Positions 26,489-37,281 of a DNA stretch of 51,938 nucleotides are shown here, one piece after another. Positions within the stretch are counted from its first letter, which is position 1. Each line of letters starts with the position of its first letter. Origin of the DNA: Eubacterium sp. (GTDB lineage: Bacteria > Bacillota > Clostridia > Lachnospirales > Lachnospiraceae). The translations under genes were made by a program, and so were the position numbers. The notes below the pieces were generated by a model, which ran no database searches, was not told where the DNA came from, and was given only the letters and a program-made list of their open reading frames with translations. The stretch lies in NCBI GenBank assembly GCA_017539165.1, contig JAFYHN010000064.1:1-51938 (forward strand), given 5' to 3'.

Positions 26489-28153
26489 ATGTCAGAAGAA
26501 AACATTTCAAAGAATTTTATCGAGAATATCATTGATAAGGATCTGTCAGAGGGTAAATATGCCAAGATAGTCACCAGATTCCCACCTGAGCCTAACGGAT
26601 ATCTCCATATCGGACATGCTAAGTCCATACTTCTTAACTATGGTATCGCAAAGGAATACGGAGGACAGTTCAACCTTAGATTCGATGATACAAACCCTAC
26701 TAAGGAGAAAGAAGAATTCGTTGATTCCATCATCAAGGATGTAGAGTGGCTTGGTGCTGATTTCAGAGGCGAAGTTCTCTTTGCATCAAACTATTTTGAT
26801 CAGATGTATGAGGCTGCTGTACAGCTTATCAAACAGGGGGATGCATATGTTGATGATCTTACTGCCGAGGAGATAAGACAGTACAGAGGAACTCTTACAG
26901 AAGCAGGAAAGAACAGTCCATATAGAGACCGTTCGGTTGAAGAAAACCTTAAGCTCTTTGAAGAGATGAAAGATGGCGTATATGAAGACGGAAGCAAGGT
27001 GCTTCGTGCTAAGATTGATATGGCATCACCTAACATTAATATGAGAGATCCTGTTATATATCGTATTGCGAGAATGACACATCATAATACAGGAGATAAA
27101 TGGCTTATCTATCCTATGTATGATTTTGCCCATCCTATCGAGGATGCTATCGAAGGTGTAACTCATTCACTTTGTACACTTGAGTTTGAGGATCACAGAC
27201 CTCTGTATAACTGGGTAGTTGAAAAGATCGGATACGAGAATCCACCTAAGCAGATTGAATTTGCTAAGCTTTATCTGACAAATGTTGTCACAGGTAAGCG
27301 TTATATAAAGAAACTTGTTGAAGATGGTGTTGTAGACGGATGGGATGATCCTCGTCTCGTTTCACTTGCTGCTCTTAGAAGAAGAGGATTCACACCTGAA
27401 TCTCTTAAGACATTTATGGAACTTGTTGGTATCTCTAAGTCACAGGGTTCATGTGACTATGCGATGCTTGAGTACTGTATCCGTGAGGATCTTAAGCCTA
27501 AGGCTCCAAGATACATGGGTGTTATCCGTCCGCTTAAGCTCATCATTGATAACTATCCTGATGATCAGACTGAAGAATTCGAGATTGAGAATAATCAGGA
27601 TGATGAGAATGCAGGAACAAGAAAGATAACATTTTCTAAGGAATTATATATTGAGCAGGATGACTTCATGGAAGAGCCGCCAAAGAAGTATTTCAGACTT
27701 TTTCCTGGAAATGAAGTTCGTCTCAAGGGTGCCTATTTTGTTAAATGTACCGGATTTGATAAAGATGAGAATGGCGAGATAACAGCTGTTCATTGTACAT
27801 ATGATCCAGAGACACGTTCTGGAAGTGGATTTGAAGGACGTAAGGTTAAGGGAACTATTCACTGGGTTAATGCTAAGGATGCTATTGATGCAGAAGTTCG
27901 TCTGTATGAAAATCTTATTGACGAAGAAAAGGGTAAGCTTAATGATGACGGAACTCTCAACTTTAATCCGAATTCCCTTGAAACTGTAAATGCTAAGCTG
28001 GAAGCTGCATCCGGAGATCTTAAGCCGGGTGAACATGTACAGTTTATCAGAAATGGTTATTTTGTAGTGGATATAAAAGATTCGTCTGATGACAAGATGG
28101 TATTTAATCGAGTTGTCGGACTTAAGAGCTCATATAAACCGGAGAATAAGTAA
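26489..28153 (+). CDS. glnS: glutaminyl-tRNA synthetase GlnS
   Basis: The 554-aa class I enzyme charges tRNA-Gln directly. [16 protein letters not shown] holds the HIGH motif (residues 40-43), and FDDTNPTKE and GWDDPRL are typical GlnRS. The KMSKS-equivalent reads VVTGKRY (~266-272), where E. coli has VMSKRKL, so the loop is altered while the Lys-Arg pair stays. The C-terminal anticodon-binding beta-barrels are intact ([17 protein letters not shown]). Many Gram-positives lack GlnRS and use GatCAB, so its presence is notable. It starts 17 nt after the surface protein gene. Confidence 0.93.
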   Translation: MSEENISKNFIENIIDKDLSEGKYAKIVTRFPPEPNGYLHIGHAKSILLNYGIAKEYGGQFNLRFDDTNPTKEKEEFVDSIIKDVEWLGADFRGEVLFASNYFDQMYEAAVQLIKQGDAYVDDLTAEEIRQYRGTLTEAGKNSPYRDRSVEENLKLFEEMKDGVYEDGSKVLRAKIDMASPNINMRDPVIYRIARMTHHNTGDKWLIYPMYDFAHPIEDAIEGVTHSLCTLEFEDHRPLYNWVVEKIGYENPPKQIEFAKLYLTNVVTGKRYIKKLVEDGVVDGWDDPRLVSLAALRRRGFTPESLKTFMELVGISKSQGSCDYAMLEYCIREDLKPKAPRYMGVIRPLKLIIDNYPDDQTEEFEIENNQDDENAGTRKITFSKELYIEQDDFMEEPPKKYFRLFPGNEVRLKGAYFVKCTGFDKDENGEITAVHCTYDPETRSGSGFEGRKVKGTIHWVNAKDAIDAEVRLYENLIDEEKGKLNDDGTLNFNPNSLETVNAKLEAASGDLKPGEHVQFIRNGYFVVDIKDSSDDKMVFNRVVGLKSSYKPENK

Positions 28154-28155
28154 TC

Positions 28156-29064
28156 GTGAATAAAAACTATATACTTGAAAACGTTCGTGACTTTCATCTC
28201 CTGGATACGCTTGAATGTGGTCAATGTTTTCATTTTGAGAGAACCGATAACGGTTTTAATAAAGATGAATATGAATACGATGTCGTAGCCAAGGACAGGA
28301 TTCTTCACATAAAGGAGGAGCCTGATAATGATGGAGTCAGACTTACATTTTTTAATACTGAAGAGTGGGAATATGAAAGTATATGGAAAAAATACTTTGA
28401 CTTGGACAGAGATTACTCTGAGATTAAAGAGGCTATAATCTCTGCCGACCCTCGCTTGGAAGAGATAATAAATGAATACAGTGGAATCAGAATTCTCAAT
28501 CAGGACTTCTTCGAAACACTGATCTCATTTATCATCTCTCAGAATAAGCAGATTCCTCAGATTAAACAGGTTGTCAGGAATCTGTCTTCAGAACTTGGAA
28601 GCAAGTTTGATATCACAATGATTAACAGACTTAGTTCGGAAATGGATGCATTTTTTCCAACGGTAGAACAGCTTGTGGAAGCTTCTGAAGATGACATCAG
28701 ACTCTCTAAGTGCGGTTTCAGAGCGCCTTATATAAAAGATGCGGCTGAAAAGGTACATTCCGGAGAGGTAAGTTTTGAGAAACTTTCTGCGCTCGATACT
28801 GATAGCGCAAGAGAACTTCTGATGACAATTCATGGAGTTGGAGAGAAGGTTGCAAACTGCGTACTCCTATTTGGACTCAACCGTCGAGAGGCATTTCCAG
28901 TAGATGTATGGATGAAACGCATATGTGAGGAAATGTATTTTGGTGTTGATACGCCTAAAACAGAAATTGAGAGATTTGCTATGGATAAGTTTGGAAACTA
29001 CGCTGGTTATGCGCAGCAATATCTGTTTATTTACGGGCAGCAGCACAAGATTGGAACAAAATAA
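28156..29064 (+). CDS. 8-oxoguanine DNA glycosylase, OGG1 type
   Basis: The 302-aa protein removes oxidised guanine from DNA. The N-terminal lobe has LECGQCFHFER as in OGG1, and the helix-hairpin-helix motif IHGVGEKVANCVLLFGL carries the catalytic Lys, followed by the essential Asp in PVDVWMKRI. GTG 28156 is used, with GGAGAA 9 nt upstream inside the glnS end; only 2 nt separate the genes. The protein has the OGG1/AlkA fold rather than the Fpg fold usual in bacteria. Confidence 0.88.
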   Translation: MNKNYILENVRDFHLLDTLECGQCFHFERTDNGFNKDEYEYDVVAKDRILHIKEEPDNDGVRLTFFNTEEWEYESIWKKYFDLDRDYSEIKEAIISADPRLEEIINEYSGIRILNQDFFETLISFIISQNKQIPQIKQVVRNLSSELGSKFDITMINRLSSEMDAFFPTVEQLVEASEDDIRLSKCGFRAPYIKDAAEKVHSGEVSFEKLSALDTDSARELLMTIHGVGEKVANCVLLFGLNRREAFPVDVWMKRICEEMYFGVDTPKTEIERFAMDKFGNYAGYAQQYLFIYGQQHKIGTK

Positions 29065-29073
29065 ATTTTAGGG

Positions 29074-29101
29074 TTGATTTTTACATATAAAGTGATACAA
29101 T
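29074..29101 (+). promoter_or_regulatory. groE promoter
   Basis: TTGATT (29074-29079) and TACAAT (29096-29101) are 16 nt apart, just upstream of CIRCE. Confidence 0.7.
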
Positions 29102-29111
29102 ATGATTTGTG

Positions 29112-29138
29112 TTAGCACTCTGATGTAATGAGTGCTAA
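29112..29138. promoter_or_regulatory. CIRCE element of the groE operon
   Basis: TTAGCACTC (29112-29120), 9 nt, GAGTGCTAA (29130-29138), perfect consensus, placed at the transcription start region where HrcA blocks initiation. Confidence 0.97.
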
Positions 29139-29191
29139 AATCTGAAATGCAAATGGTTACGAGTTTAACATTGTGCAGAAACGTATGATAG

Positions 29192-29491
<300 letters not shown>

Positions 29492-29499
29492 TATCTTAA

Positions 29500-31149
<1,650 letters not shown>

Positions 31150-31177
31150 AAAGACCCATCGTTCATAGATGCGAGAT

Positions 31178-31230
31178 AAAAAGAGAGAGACCGATCAAGT
31201 TTACTTGAAGTGGTCTCTCTCTTTTTATTT
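31178..31230 (+). terminator. groEL terminator
   Basis: A perfect 15-bp stem (AAAAAGAGAGAGACC 31178-31192 with 31212-31226), with an inner TCAAG/CTTGA helix and a trailing T-rich tract. Confidence 0.93.
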
Positions 31231-31248
31231 CGCAAAACGGAACGTTTT

Positions 31249-31330
31249 GGGTTAAGTATGTATGAGGAAAGTAGTATGCGCAAGCATACGGAGAGTGCGA
31301 CAGCACGATTTCCGAATACGGACTTAACCC
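31249..31330. repeat. structured tandem element, copy 1
   Basis: Outer stem GGGTTAAGT/ACTTAACCC (31249-31257 / 31322-31330), then GTAT/ATAC, a tandem GA/GA step, GGAAA/TTTCC, and two inner hairpins: GTATGC-GCAA-GCATAC (31074 offset, bases 31274-31289) and GTGC-GACA-GCAC (31295-31306). The result is a three-way junction. It lies in the 402-nt groEL-amylase gap, which contains no ORF. Confidence 0.65.
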
Positions 31331-31363
31331 ATCTATGAATGATGAATCTCAGAATGGTTTGAC

Positions 31364-31438
31364 TCAAATATGTATGAGGAAAATAGGATGCGTAGCATAC
31401 GGAGAGTGCGACAGCACGATTTCCGAATACGTGCTTGA
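31364..31438. repeat. structured tandem element, copy 2
   Basis: The same architecture as copy 1: outer TCAA/TTGA (31364-31367 / 31135 offset, bases 31435-31438), ATGTAT/ATACGT, the GA/GA step, GGAAA/TTTCC, ATGC-GTA-GCAT (31388-31398) and GTGC-GACA-GCAC (31406-31417). The core is nearly identical to copy 1, while outer stems and one loop differ but stay paired. Confidence 0.65.
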
Positions 31439-31442
31439 TTAG

Positions 31443-31454
31443 GAAAACGCTTTC
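31443..31454. promoter_or_regulatory. LacI/CcpA-type operator upstream of the amylase promoter
   Basis: GAAAACGCTTTC is a near-palindrome of the LacI-family type. It sits 11 nt before the -35. The same site, as a perfect palindrome, is at 33743 before malE. Confidence 0.6.
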
Positions 31455-31465
31455 GTTCAATTTCG

Positions 31466-31519
31466 TTGACCGTTCCTTAATTCCGTGGAATAATTGCTTT
31501 ATCGGGGTAATTTAAAAGC
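31466..31519 (+). promoter_or_regulatory. amylase promoter and conserved start-site block
   Basis: TTGACC (31466-31471) and AATAAT (31489-31494) with 17-nt spacing. The start region has GCTTTATCGGGGTA, with GCTTT/AAAGC (31496-31500 / 31515-31519) as an inverted repeat. The block matches the malE promoter. Confidence 0.75.
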
Positions 31520-31551
31520 AAAAAATAATTTCATAATGTAAAGGAGAAGAC

Positions 31552-33579
31552 ATGAAAAAGAAACAATTTTTAGCGTTACTCTTGTCTGCATGTACAGTCG
31601 CTAGCGGAGTATATGCAAAATTGCTCGAATCAAAAGCGGCTGCTGACTTTAAGGAGGCAAGTTCCTATGGCGAAGCTTCAGGAGATGGTACTCTTCAGGG
31701 GGAAAGCATTTATCAGATAATGGTAGACAGATTCTATGATGGAGATCCAAGCAACAATGCAACGGGTCTTGCATTCAGAAACACCGAATGGAACGAAGAT
31801 GATTTCAAATACATGCATGGTGGTGACTGGCAGGGAATCATTGATAAGATAGATTATATTAAAGGAATGGGTTATACAGCAATCTGGATCAGTCCGGTTG
31901 CAGATCAGCAGTTATGGGGTATGCCAGTAGATGGTTTCCAGTGGCCAACTGCTTATCATGGATATAATGTATATGACCCTAACAGAGCAAGCAGATACTT
32001 TGGTTGTGAAGATGCAGCAGCAAGTGAAGCAAAGCTTAAAGAACTTGCAGATGTTTGTCATGCTAACGGTATCAAGATCATACTTGATGTTGTTCCAAAC
32101 CATGTAGGTGATTATCTTCAGGGTGTTGGAAATGATGCTCATTATATTTCAGATAATGGAAACTTAAATCCTGGAACACAGACAAGACCAGTATCACCTT
32201 TTGATAATAGGGACTGGTACCACAATAAGGGCGATATATATGATTATGAAAATCATGATATCATTGAAGATCATGATATGGGTGGTCTTGATGATATTGA
32301 TTTTGATAATCCAGATGCTAAACAGGCTATTTTTGACTCAATCAAGCATTTCGTAGATTTAACAAATGCTGATGGTGTTAGAGTTGATGCAGCTAAATGT
32401 ATGAAGCCATCAGATATTCATGATCTTCAGGAATATCTAGGTGTTACATCATTTGGTGAAAACTTCGATATGAATCCAAGTTTTGTTTCTCAGTGGGTTG
32501 GAGATAATGGTGAAGATGGAATGCTCGATTTCCCATTATTCCAGGCTATTGTTAACGACTTCGGAAACTGTGGGAACTTTAACAATACATCTGAGCTCTC
32601 GATTCAGAAAGTATTTGATCAGGATTCTCTGTATGGAGATAATGTAAATAACATGGTGACATTTATCGATAATCATGACCGTGATAGATTTATCTCAGCT
32701 ATAAATGGTGATGTCGATGATGCTACAAGAATCAAGAGAATGCAGAATGCACTTACATTTATCTATACATGTAGAGGTATTCCAACTGTTTTCCAGGGAA
32801 CTGAGCAGGAAATAGGAAATAAGTGGGGCATAACTGCTAATGGCGGTATATCTGACACATGCAACCGCTGGAACATGGTTGAAAAAGATATGGCCGGAAA
32901 CGTAGTTGCTGACCACTTCAATACAGGTACAGCTACATATAATCTGATTACATCTCTTAACCTGATAAGAAAAAATCATCCAGCATTACAGTATGGTACA
33001 CAGCGCGAGATGTGGACATCAGAGCACCTTTACGCATTTTCAAGAAGACTTGATGATACAGAGGGCGATGATATTGAAGTTATATGTGCATTTAATAACA
33101 GTGGCTCGGATCAGTCTGCAAATATGTCAATCAGAGCAGAAAGTTCAATCAAAGCAGGGGACGTTCTTGTAAATGTATTTGACGAGAATGATACATTAAC
33201 TGTTTCAAAAAATAATAAGATTAATATAATTGTACCGGCTTACTCAAACAAGATCTATATTCTTAAGGGACCGGGTCCAGTTGTAGAGAAGGCTCAGGTT
33301 TCATTTAAAATCAAGAATGCAGAGACATCATGGGGACAGAATGTATACCTTGTAGGAAACTGCGCAGAACTTGGTAACTGGGATCCTGCAGTGGCAGTAG
33401 GACCGGCTACATGTCCAAATTATCCTGATTGGGATATCACAGTTGAATTACCAAAGAACACGAGAGTAGAATTTAAAGCAATCAAGAAAGATGAAGCTGG
33501 AAATGTAATCTGGGAAGATGGAGATAATAAGGTTATCGATGTTGGAGAAGATGACATGAATTTTGAGTTCTCTTTTTAA
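31552..33579 (+). CDS. secreted alpha-amylase (GH13) with CBM20
   Basis: 675 aa. An export signal is at residues 1-22; LSAC at 11-14 also fits a lipobox, so it may be lipid-anchored. The GH13 barrel holds DVVPNH (~179-184), the nucleophile Asp279 in GVRVDAAK, the acid Glu303 in FGENFD and Asp376 in FIDNHD. A beta-sandwich domain follows, then a C-terminal CBM20 starch-binding domain (~580-675) with SWGQNVYLVGNCAELGNWDP. The arrangement resembles CGTase/maltogenic amylases. It cleaves starch outside the cell, feeding the importer downstream. AAGGAGA precedes the ATG. Confidence 0.92.
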   Translation: MKKKQFLALLLSACTVASGVYAKLLESKAAADFKEASSYGEASGDGTLQGESIYQIMVDRFYDGDPSNNATGLAFRNTEWNEDDFKYMHGGDWQGIIDKIDYIKGMGYTAIWISPVADQQLWGMPVDGFQWPTAYHGYNVYDPNRASRYFGCEDAAASEAKLKELADVCHANGIKIILDVVPNHVGDYLQGVGNDAHYISDNGNLNPGTQTRPVSPFDNRDWYHNKGDIYDYENHDIIEDHDMGGLDDIDFDNPDAKQAIFDSIKHFVDLTNADGVRVDAAKCMKPSDIHDLQEYLGVTSFGENFDMNPSFVSQWVGDNGEDGMLDFPLFQAIVNDFGNCGNFNNTSELSIQKVFDQDSLYGDNVNNMVTFIDNHDRDRFISAINGDVDDATRIKRMQNALTFIYTCRGIPTVFQGTEQEIGNKWGITANGGISDTCNRWNMVEKDMAGNVVADHFNTGTATYNLITSLNLIRKNHPALQYGTQREMWTSEHLYAFSRRLDDTEGDDIEVICAFNNSGSDQSANMSIRAESSIKAGDVLVNVFDENDTLTVSKNNKINIIVPAYSNKIYILKGPGPVVEKAQVSFKIKNAETSWGQNVYLVGNCAELGNWDPAVAVGPATCPNYPDWDITVELPKNTRVEFKAIKKDEAGNVIWEDGDNKVIDVGEDDMNFEFSF

Positions 33580-33626
33580 ATATTAGAAAAGGAAACTGTA
33601 ACGAAACAATAATATAGATTTCTAGG

Positions 33627-33662
33627 AAAATAGCCTTGGTTTTGGAAACCAGGGCTATTTTT
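33627..33662 (+). terminator. amylase terminator
   Basis: AAATAGCC-T-TGGTTT pairs with AAACCA-G-GGCTATTT (33628-33660) around a TGG loop, followed by Ts. The amylase is thus its own transcript. Confidence 0.9.
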
Positions 33663-33742
33663 AGGTGCTTTTGTTGTGAGTAATGACTAATAAAATATGC
33701 GATGGTAGATTAGAAGAATACATTATGCACAAAGAATATAAA

Positions 33743-33754
33743 GAAAGCGCTTTC
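33743..33754. promoter_or_regulatory. perfect palindromic operator upstream of malE
   Basis: GAAAGCGCTTTC is a perfect 12-bp palindrome, 11 nt before the -35, the same distance as at the amylase gene. Likely ligand-responsive LacI regulator at 38995 or CcpA; which one is not decidable here. Confidence 0.65.
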
Positions 33755-33765
33755 CTAAACTTTCG

Positions 33766-33821
33766 TTGACCGATTCGATTTTGCGTGGAATAATAGCTTT
33801 ACCGGGGTACCCATAAAAAGC
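33766..33821 (+). promoter_or_regulatory. malE promoter and conserved start-site block
   Basis: TTGACC (33766-33771), 17 nt, AATAAT (33789-33794), then GCTTTACCGGGGTA, with GCTTT/AAAGC (33796-33800 / 33817-33821). By hand count 53 of 67 aligned bases match the amylase copy. Confidence 0.75.
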
Positions 33822-33853
33822 AAAAACATGATCCTTATGGGAGGAATTATATA

Positions 33854-35167
33854 ATGAGAAAGAAATTATTATCAATTGCACTTGTAGCAACAATGATTGC
33901 TGGTATTACAGGTTGTGGAAATAACGTAGATACAGCTTCAGCTGAGAAGACAGAAACACAGACTTCAGAAGAGGCTGAAGAAGTACAGGAAGAAGCAGGC
34001 GAAGAAGCAGCTGAAGATCAGGGACAGCCTGCTGAGCAGAGCGTTATTCAGGGAGATGGTGAGCTTATATCTCTTAAGGTATGGGGTTCACAGACAGACC
34101 AGGATCTGATCAAAGAGCTTTGTGAAGAGTTTGCAAAGGAGCATCCTGAGAATTCATGGCAGTTTGACTACGGTGTAGTTGGTGAAGCAGATGCACAGGC
34201 TCGTTACATCGAAGATCCTGCTGCAGCGGCTGATGTGTTCTCTTATCCTGATGATCAGCTTATAACCCTTGTTCAGGCTGATGCACTTTATGAGGTAACA
34301 AGAAACGTAGACGCAGTTAAGAGTGCAAATGCACCTGGAACTATAGATGCAGCAAGCTATAATGGAGTACTTTACGGATATCCTATGACAGCTGACAATG
34401 GTTACTATCTTTTCTATGATAAGTCAGTACTTTCAGAAGATGATGTAAAAACTCTTGATGGAATCCTTGAAGCTGCAAATAATGCCGGAAAGCAGGTACA
34501 TATGGATGTATCAAACGGTTGGTATATAGCTTCTTTCTTCCTCGGAAATGGATGTAATCTTACACTTGACGAGAATGGAAAGCAGATATGTGACTTCAAC
34601 AATGAAAAGGGACTTGAAGCAGCAGATGCAATCAGAGAGTTCTGTAATAATCCTGCATTTGTTACAGGCGATGACAGCGTACTCCAGGGTGGAATCGGAG
34701 ACAGCATATGCTGCGGAATCAGTGGTCCATGGGCTTCGGCAAGTATCAAAGAAAAGCTCGGAGACAACTTCGGAGCAGCTAAGCTTCCAACATTCACATG
34801 TGGTGGAAAGCAGGTTCAGATGGGATCATTCCTTGGATGTAAGGTTCTTGGTGTAAATACACAGACAGAACATCCTGTAGAAGCGATGGAACTTGCTGAG
34901 TACCTTACAAATGAGAAATCACAGGCAAGAAGATTCGAGGTACTTGGATACGGCCCATCAAATATAAATGTTGCTAATTCAGACGCAGTATCTTCTGATC
35001 TAAGTCTTAAGGCACTTGCTGATCAGAGCCAGTTCGCTATCAGCCAGCATGTAAATGGTGCATATTGGACACCGGCAGAAGCATTTGGAGCAGAGCTCGA
35101 AGGACATTCGGATGGAGATCTTCAGACCATGCTGGATCAGCTGGTAGAACAGGCAATTGCGGAATAA
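33854..35167 (+). CDS. malE: maltodextrin ABC transporter substrate-binding lipoprotein
   Basis: 437 aa. The signal peptide ends in the lipobox GITGC (Cys at 21), followed by a long Glu/Ala-rich tether to about residue 70. The rest is a family 1 solute-binding fold: LKVWGSQTDQDLIKELCEEF, YGYPMTADNGYYLFYDKS, and AISGPWA-like GISGPWASASIKEKLG. It captures maltodextrins released by the amylase and passes them to MalFG. GGGAGGAA precedes the ATG. The sugar specificity is inferred from the neighbours. Confidence 0.88.
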   Translation: MRKKLLSIALVATMIAGITGCGNNVDTASAEKTETQTSEEAEEVQEEAGEEAAEDQGQPAEQSVIQGDGELISLKVWGSQTDQDLIKELCEEFAKEHPENSWQFDYGVVGEADAQARYIEDPAAAADVFSYPDDQLITLVQADALYEVTRNVDAVKSANAPGTIDAASYNGVLYGYPMTADNGYYLFYDKSVLSEDDVKTLDGILEAANNAGKQVHMDVSNGWYIASFFLGNGCNLTLDENGKQICDFNNEKGLEAADAIREFCNNPAFVTGDDSVLQGGIGDSICCGISGPWASASIKEKLGDNFGAAKLPTFTCGGKQVQMGSFLGCKVLGVNTQTEHPVEAMELAEYLTNEKSQARRFEVLGYGPSNINVANSDAVSSDLSLKALADQSQFAISQHVNGAYWTPAEAFGAELEGHSDGDLQTMLDQLVEQAIAE

Positions 35168-35187
35168 GAATATAGCAGGGCAAATAA

Positions 35188-36438
35188 ATGATAATATTAA
35201 GTTTTTTATACATTCTTGCAGAAATTCTTTTAACGATATTTTTCTTCGTATTCGGATTTAAGTATCTGTCACATTTCAATACACTTGGCGAGAAATCACA
35301 GGTTAAGCAGTGGAATGAGGAATTACAGATCTATGAACGTACAACTGGCGATAATTCCATGCTCATCCTTCTCTTCAGTGTATTAACAATAGCAGCATGT
35401 ATTCTGTTCTTGTGGATACTGGTCCTCCTCGTTAAAAATATAAGACAGATAATAAAACTTCGAAACGAAGGGAAACATATACCTACATTTAAAGAGATTC
35501 TGTCAGAGCTTTTTGACAGCAAGTTTCATATAACACTTCTGGCTGCGCCAATAACTACACTTGTGCTTTTCACGGTTCTTCCAATCGTGTTTATGATACT
35601 TATAGCTTTCACAAACTTTGATTCGAATCATCAGCCCCCGGGTGAATTATTCACCTGGACAGGGCTGACAAATGTCACAGATGTCTTTCTTGGTAATTCA
35701 ACTAAAACACGCACTTTCTTCGGAATACTTGGTTGGACATTTGTTTGGGCTATTTTAGCTACATTTACAAACTACATACTGGGAATGCTTCTGGCTATAA
35801 TGATAAATCACAAGTTGGTCAAGTATAAAAAGATGTGGAGAACACTCTTCATGATCTCAGTAGCTATTCCTCAGTTTGTAAGTTTACTTCTTATTTCAAG
35901 AGCCTTGGAACCGGCAGGTGCGATAAACCTTGCTTTAATGAAGATGGGGATCATCAACGCACCGCTTCCGTTCCTGACAAATCCTACATTAGCAAGAATA
36001 TGTGTTGTAGTTATCAATATGTGGATCGGCATTCCGTACACTATGATGACATTCAGCGGAGTGCTCATGAATATTCCATCGGATCTGTATGAGAGTGCGA
36101 AAATAGATGGTGCAAATGTCATCCAGAGCTTTACTCATATAACGCTTCCATATATGATATTTGTTACAGCTCCTGCGACAATAACAACATTTGTAGGAAA
36201 TATCAATAACTTCAATGTTATCTACCTTCTTACAGGAGGCGGACCTTTCGCGCTTGACTATTATCAGGCAGGAAAAACAGATCTTCTTGTAACATGGTTA
36301 TATAAGTTAACGGTAGATCAGCATGATTATGCGCTTGCGTCAACTATAGGTATCTTCATCTTCATGATCGTGTCTGTACTTTCTATCACAGTATATAACC
36401 ATACCGGATCGGTGAAGAAGGAGGATATGTTCCAATGA
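35188..36438 (+). CDS. malF: maltodextrin ABC permease MalF
   Basis: 416 aa with about eight hydrophobic segments; two N-terminal helices plus a charged loop precede the core permease domain, as in MalF. The ATPase-coupling EAA loop reads YESAKIDGANVIQSFTHITLP. ITLLAAPITTLVLFTVLPIVFMILIAF marks the start of the conserved part. It pairs with MalG, whose start overlaps its stop by 4 nt (ATGA). No malK follows. Confidence 0.9.
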   Translation: MIILSFLYILAEILLTIFFFVFGFKYLSHFNTLGEKSQVKQWNEELQIYERTTGDNSMLILLFSVLTIAACILFLWILVLLVKNIRQIIKLRNEGKHIPTFKEILSELFDSKFHITLLAAPITTLVLFTVLPIVFMILIAFTNFDSNHQPPGELFTWTGLTNVTDVFLGNSTKTRTFFGILGWTFVWAILATFTNYILGMLLAIMINHKLVKYKKMWRTLFMISVAIPQFVSLLLISRALEPAGAINLALMKMGIINAPLPFLTNPTLARICVVVINMWIGIPYTMMTFSGVLMNIPSDLYESAKIDGANVIQSFTHITLPYMIFVTAPATITTFVGNINNFNVIYLLTGGGPFALDYYQAGKTDLLVTWLYKLTVDQHDYALASTIGIFIFMIVSVLSITVYNHTGSVKKEDMFQ

Positions 36439-37277
36439 GTAAACGTAACAAGAGAATCAGCACAATATTGCATGTTGTGTTAACAGTTCTTTCTATTATA
36501 TGGCTTATTCCTGTATTCTGGCTTTTACTTTCTTCTTTTCGAAAAGAAAAGGGAGCTTATACATCAACACTTTGGCCGAAAGAATTTACATTTAATAACT
36601 ATATCCGTCTTTTTACTGATACCAGACTTTTCAACTTTCCGAGATGGTTTGGAAATACACTCTTTGTAGCTGTATGCAGCTGTATCATTACAACAATACT
36701 TACACTCATGGTTGCATATGTATATTCAAGACTTAGATTCAGATCAAGGAAAGCTCTTATGAACATATCACTTGTACTTGGTATGTTCCCTGGTTTCATG
36801 AGTATGATAGCAATATATCATTTTATGAAATCAATTGGTTTAGATCAGACATTACTTGCTCTTATCCTTGTATATTCAGGCGGAGCAGCGCTGAACTATT
36901 ATATAGCTAAAGGATTCTTTGATACGATACCGAAATCACTTGATGAGGCAGCTCGTCTCGACGGCGCGAACAGACATGTGATCTTCTGGAAGATAATACT
37001 TCCGAATTCAAAGCCTATAATAGTGAATACAGCGATAAATGCCTTCATAGCCCCATGGGTTGACTTTATTTTTGTATCAGTCATCATGAAGGATAATTAT
37101 GATAAATATACTGTTGCAAAAGGTCTTTTTACCATGGTTGATAAGGCCAACATATTCGAATACTACACAGCATTCTGTGCAGGTGCAGTGTTAGTTTCGG
37201 TGCCGATTGTAATTCTATTTATCAGACTACAAAAATACTATATTGCCGGAGTTACTGCCGGTGCATCGAAAGGATAA
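36435..37277 (+). CDS. malG: maltodextrin ABC permease MalG
   Basis: 280 aa, six hydrophobic segments, standard MalG length. The EAA loop reads SLDEAARLDGANRHVIFWKIILP, and the C-terminus is short and basic. It completes the membrane channel with MalF. The energising ATPase is missing from this locus, so a shared MsmX/MsmK-like ATPase encoded elsewhere is expected. Confidence 0.92.
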   Translation: MSKRNKRISTILHVVLTVLSIIWLIPVFWLLLSSFRKEKGAYTSTLWPKEFTFNNYIRLFTDTRLFNFPRWFGNTLFVAVCSCIITTILTLMVAYVYSRLRFRSRKALMNISLVLGMFPGFMSMIAIYHFMKSIGLDQTLLALILVYSGGAALNYYIAKGFFDTIPKSLDEAARLDGANRHVIFWKIILPNSKPIIVNTAINAFIAPWVDFIFVSVIMKDNYDKYTVAKGLFTMVDKANIFEYYTAFCAGAVLVSVPIVILFIRLQKYYIAGVTAGASKG

Positions 37278-37281
37278 CTAA

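Noticed and set aside
31249-31438. CRISPR-like array
   Set aside because: Only two units, with no equal spacers and internal structure; no cas genes nearby.
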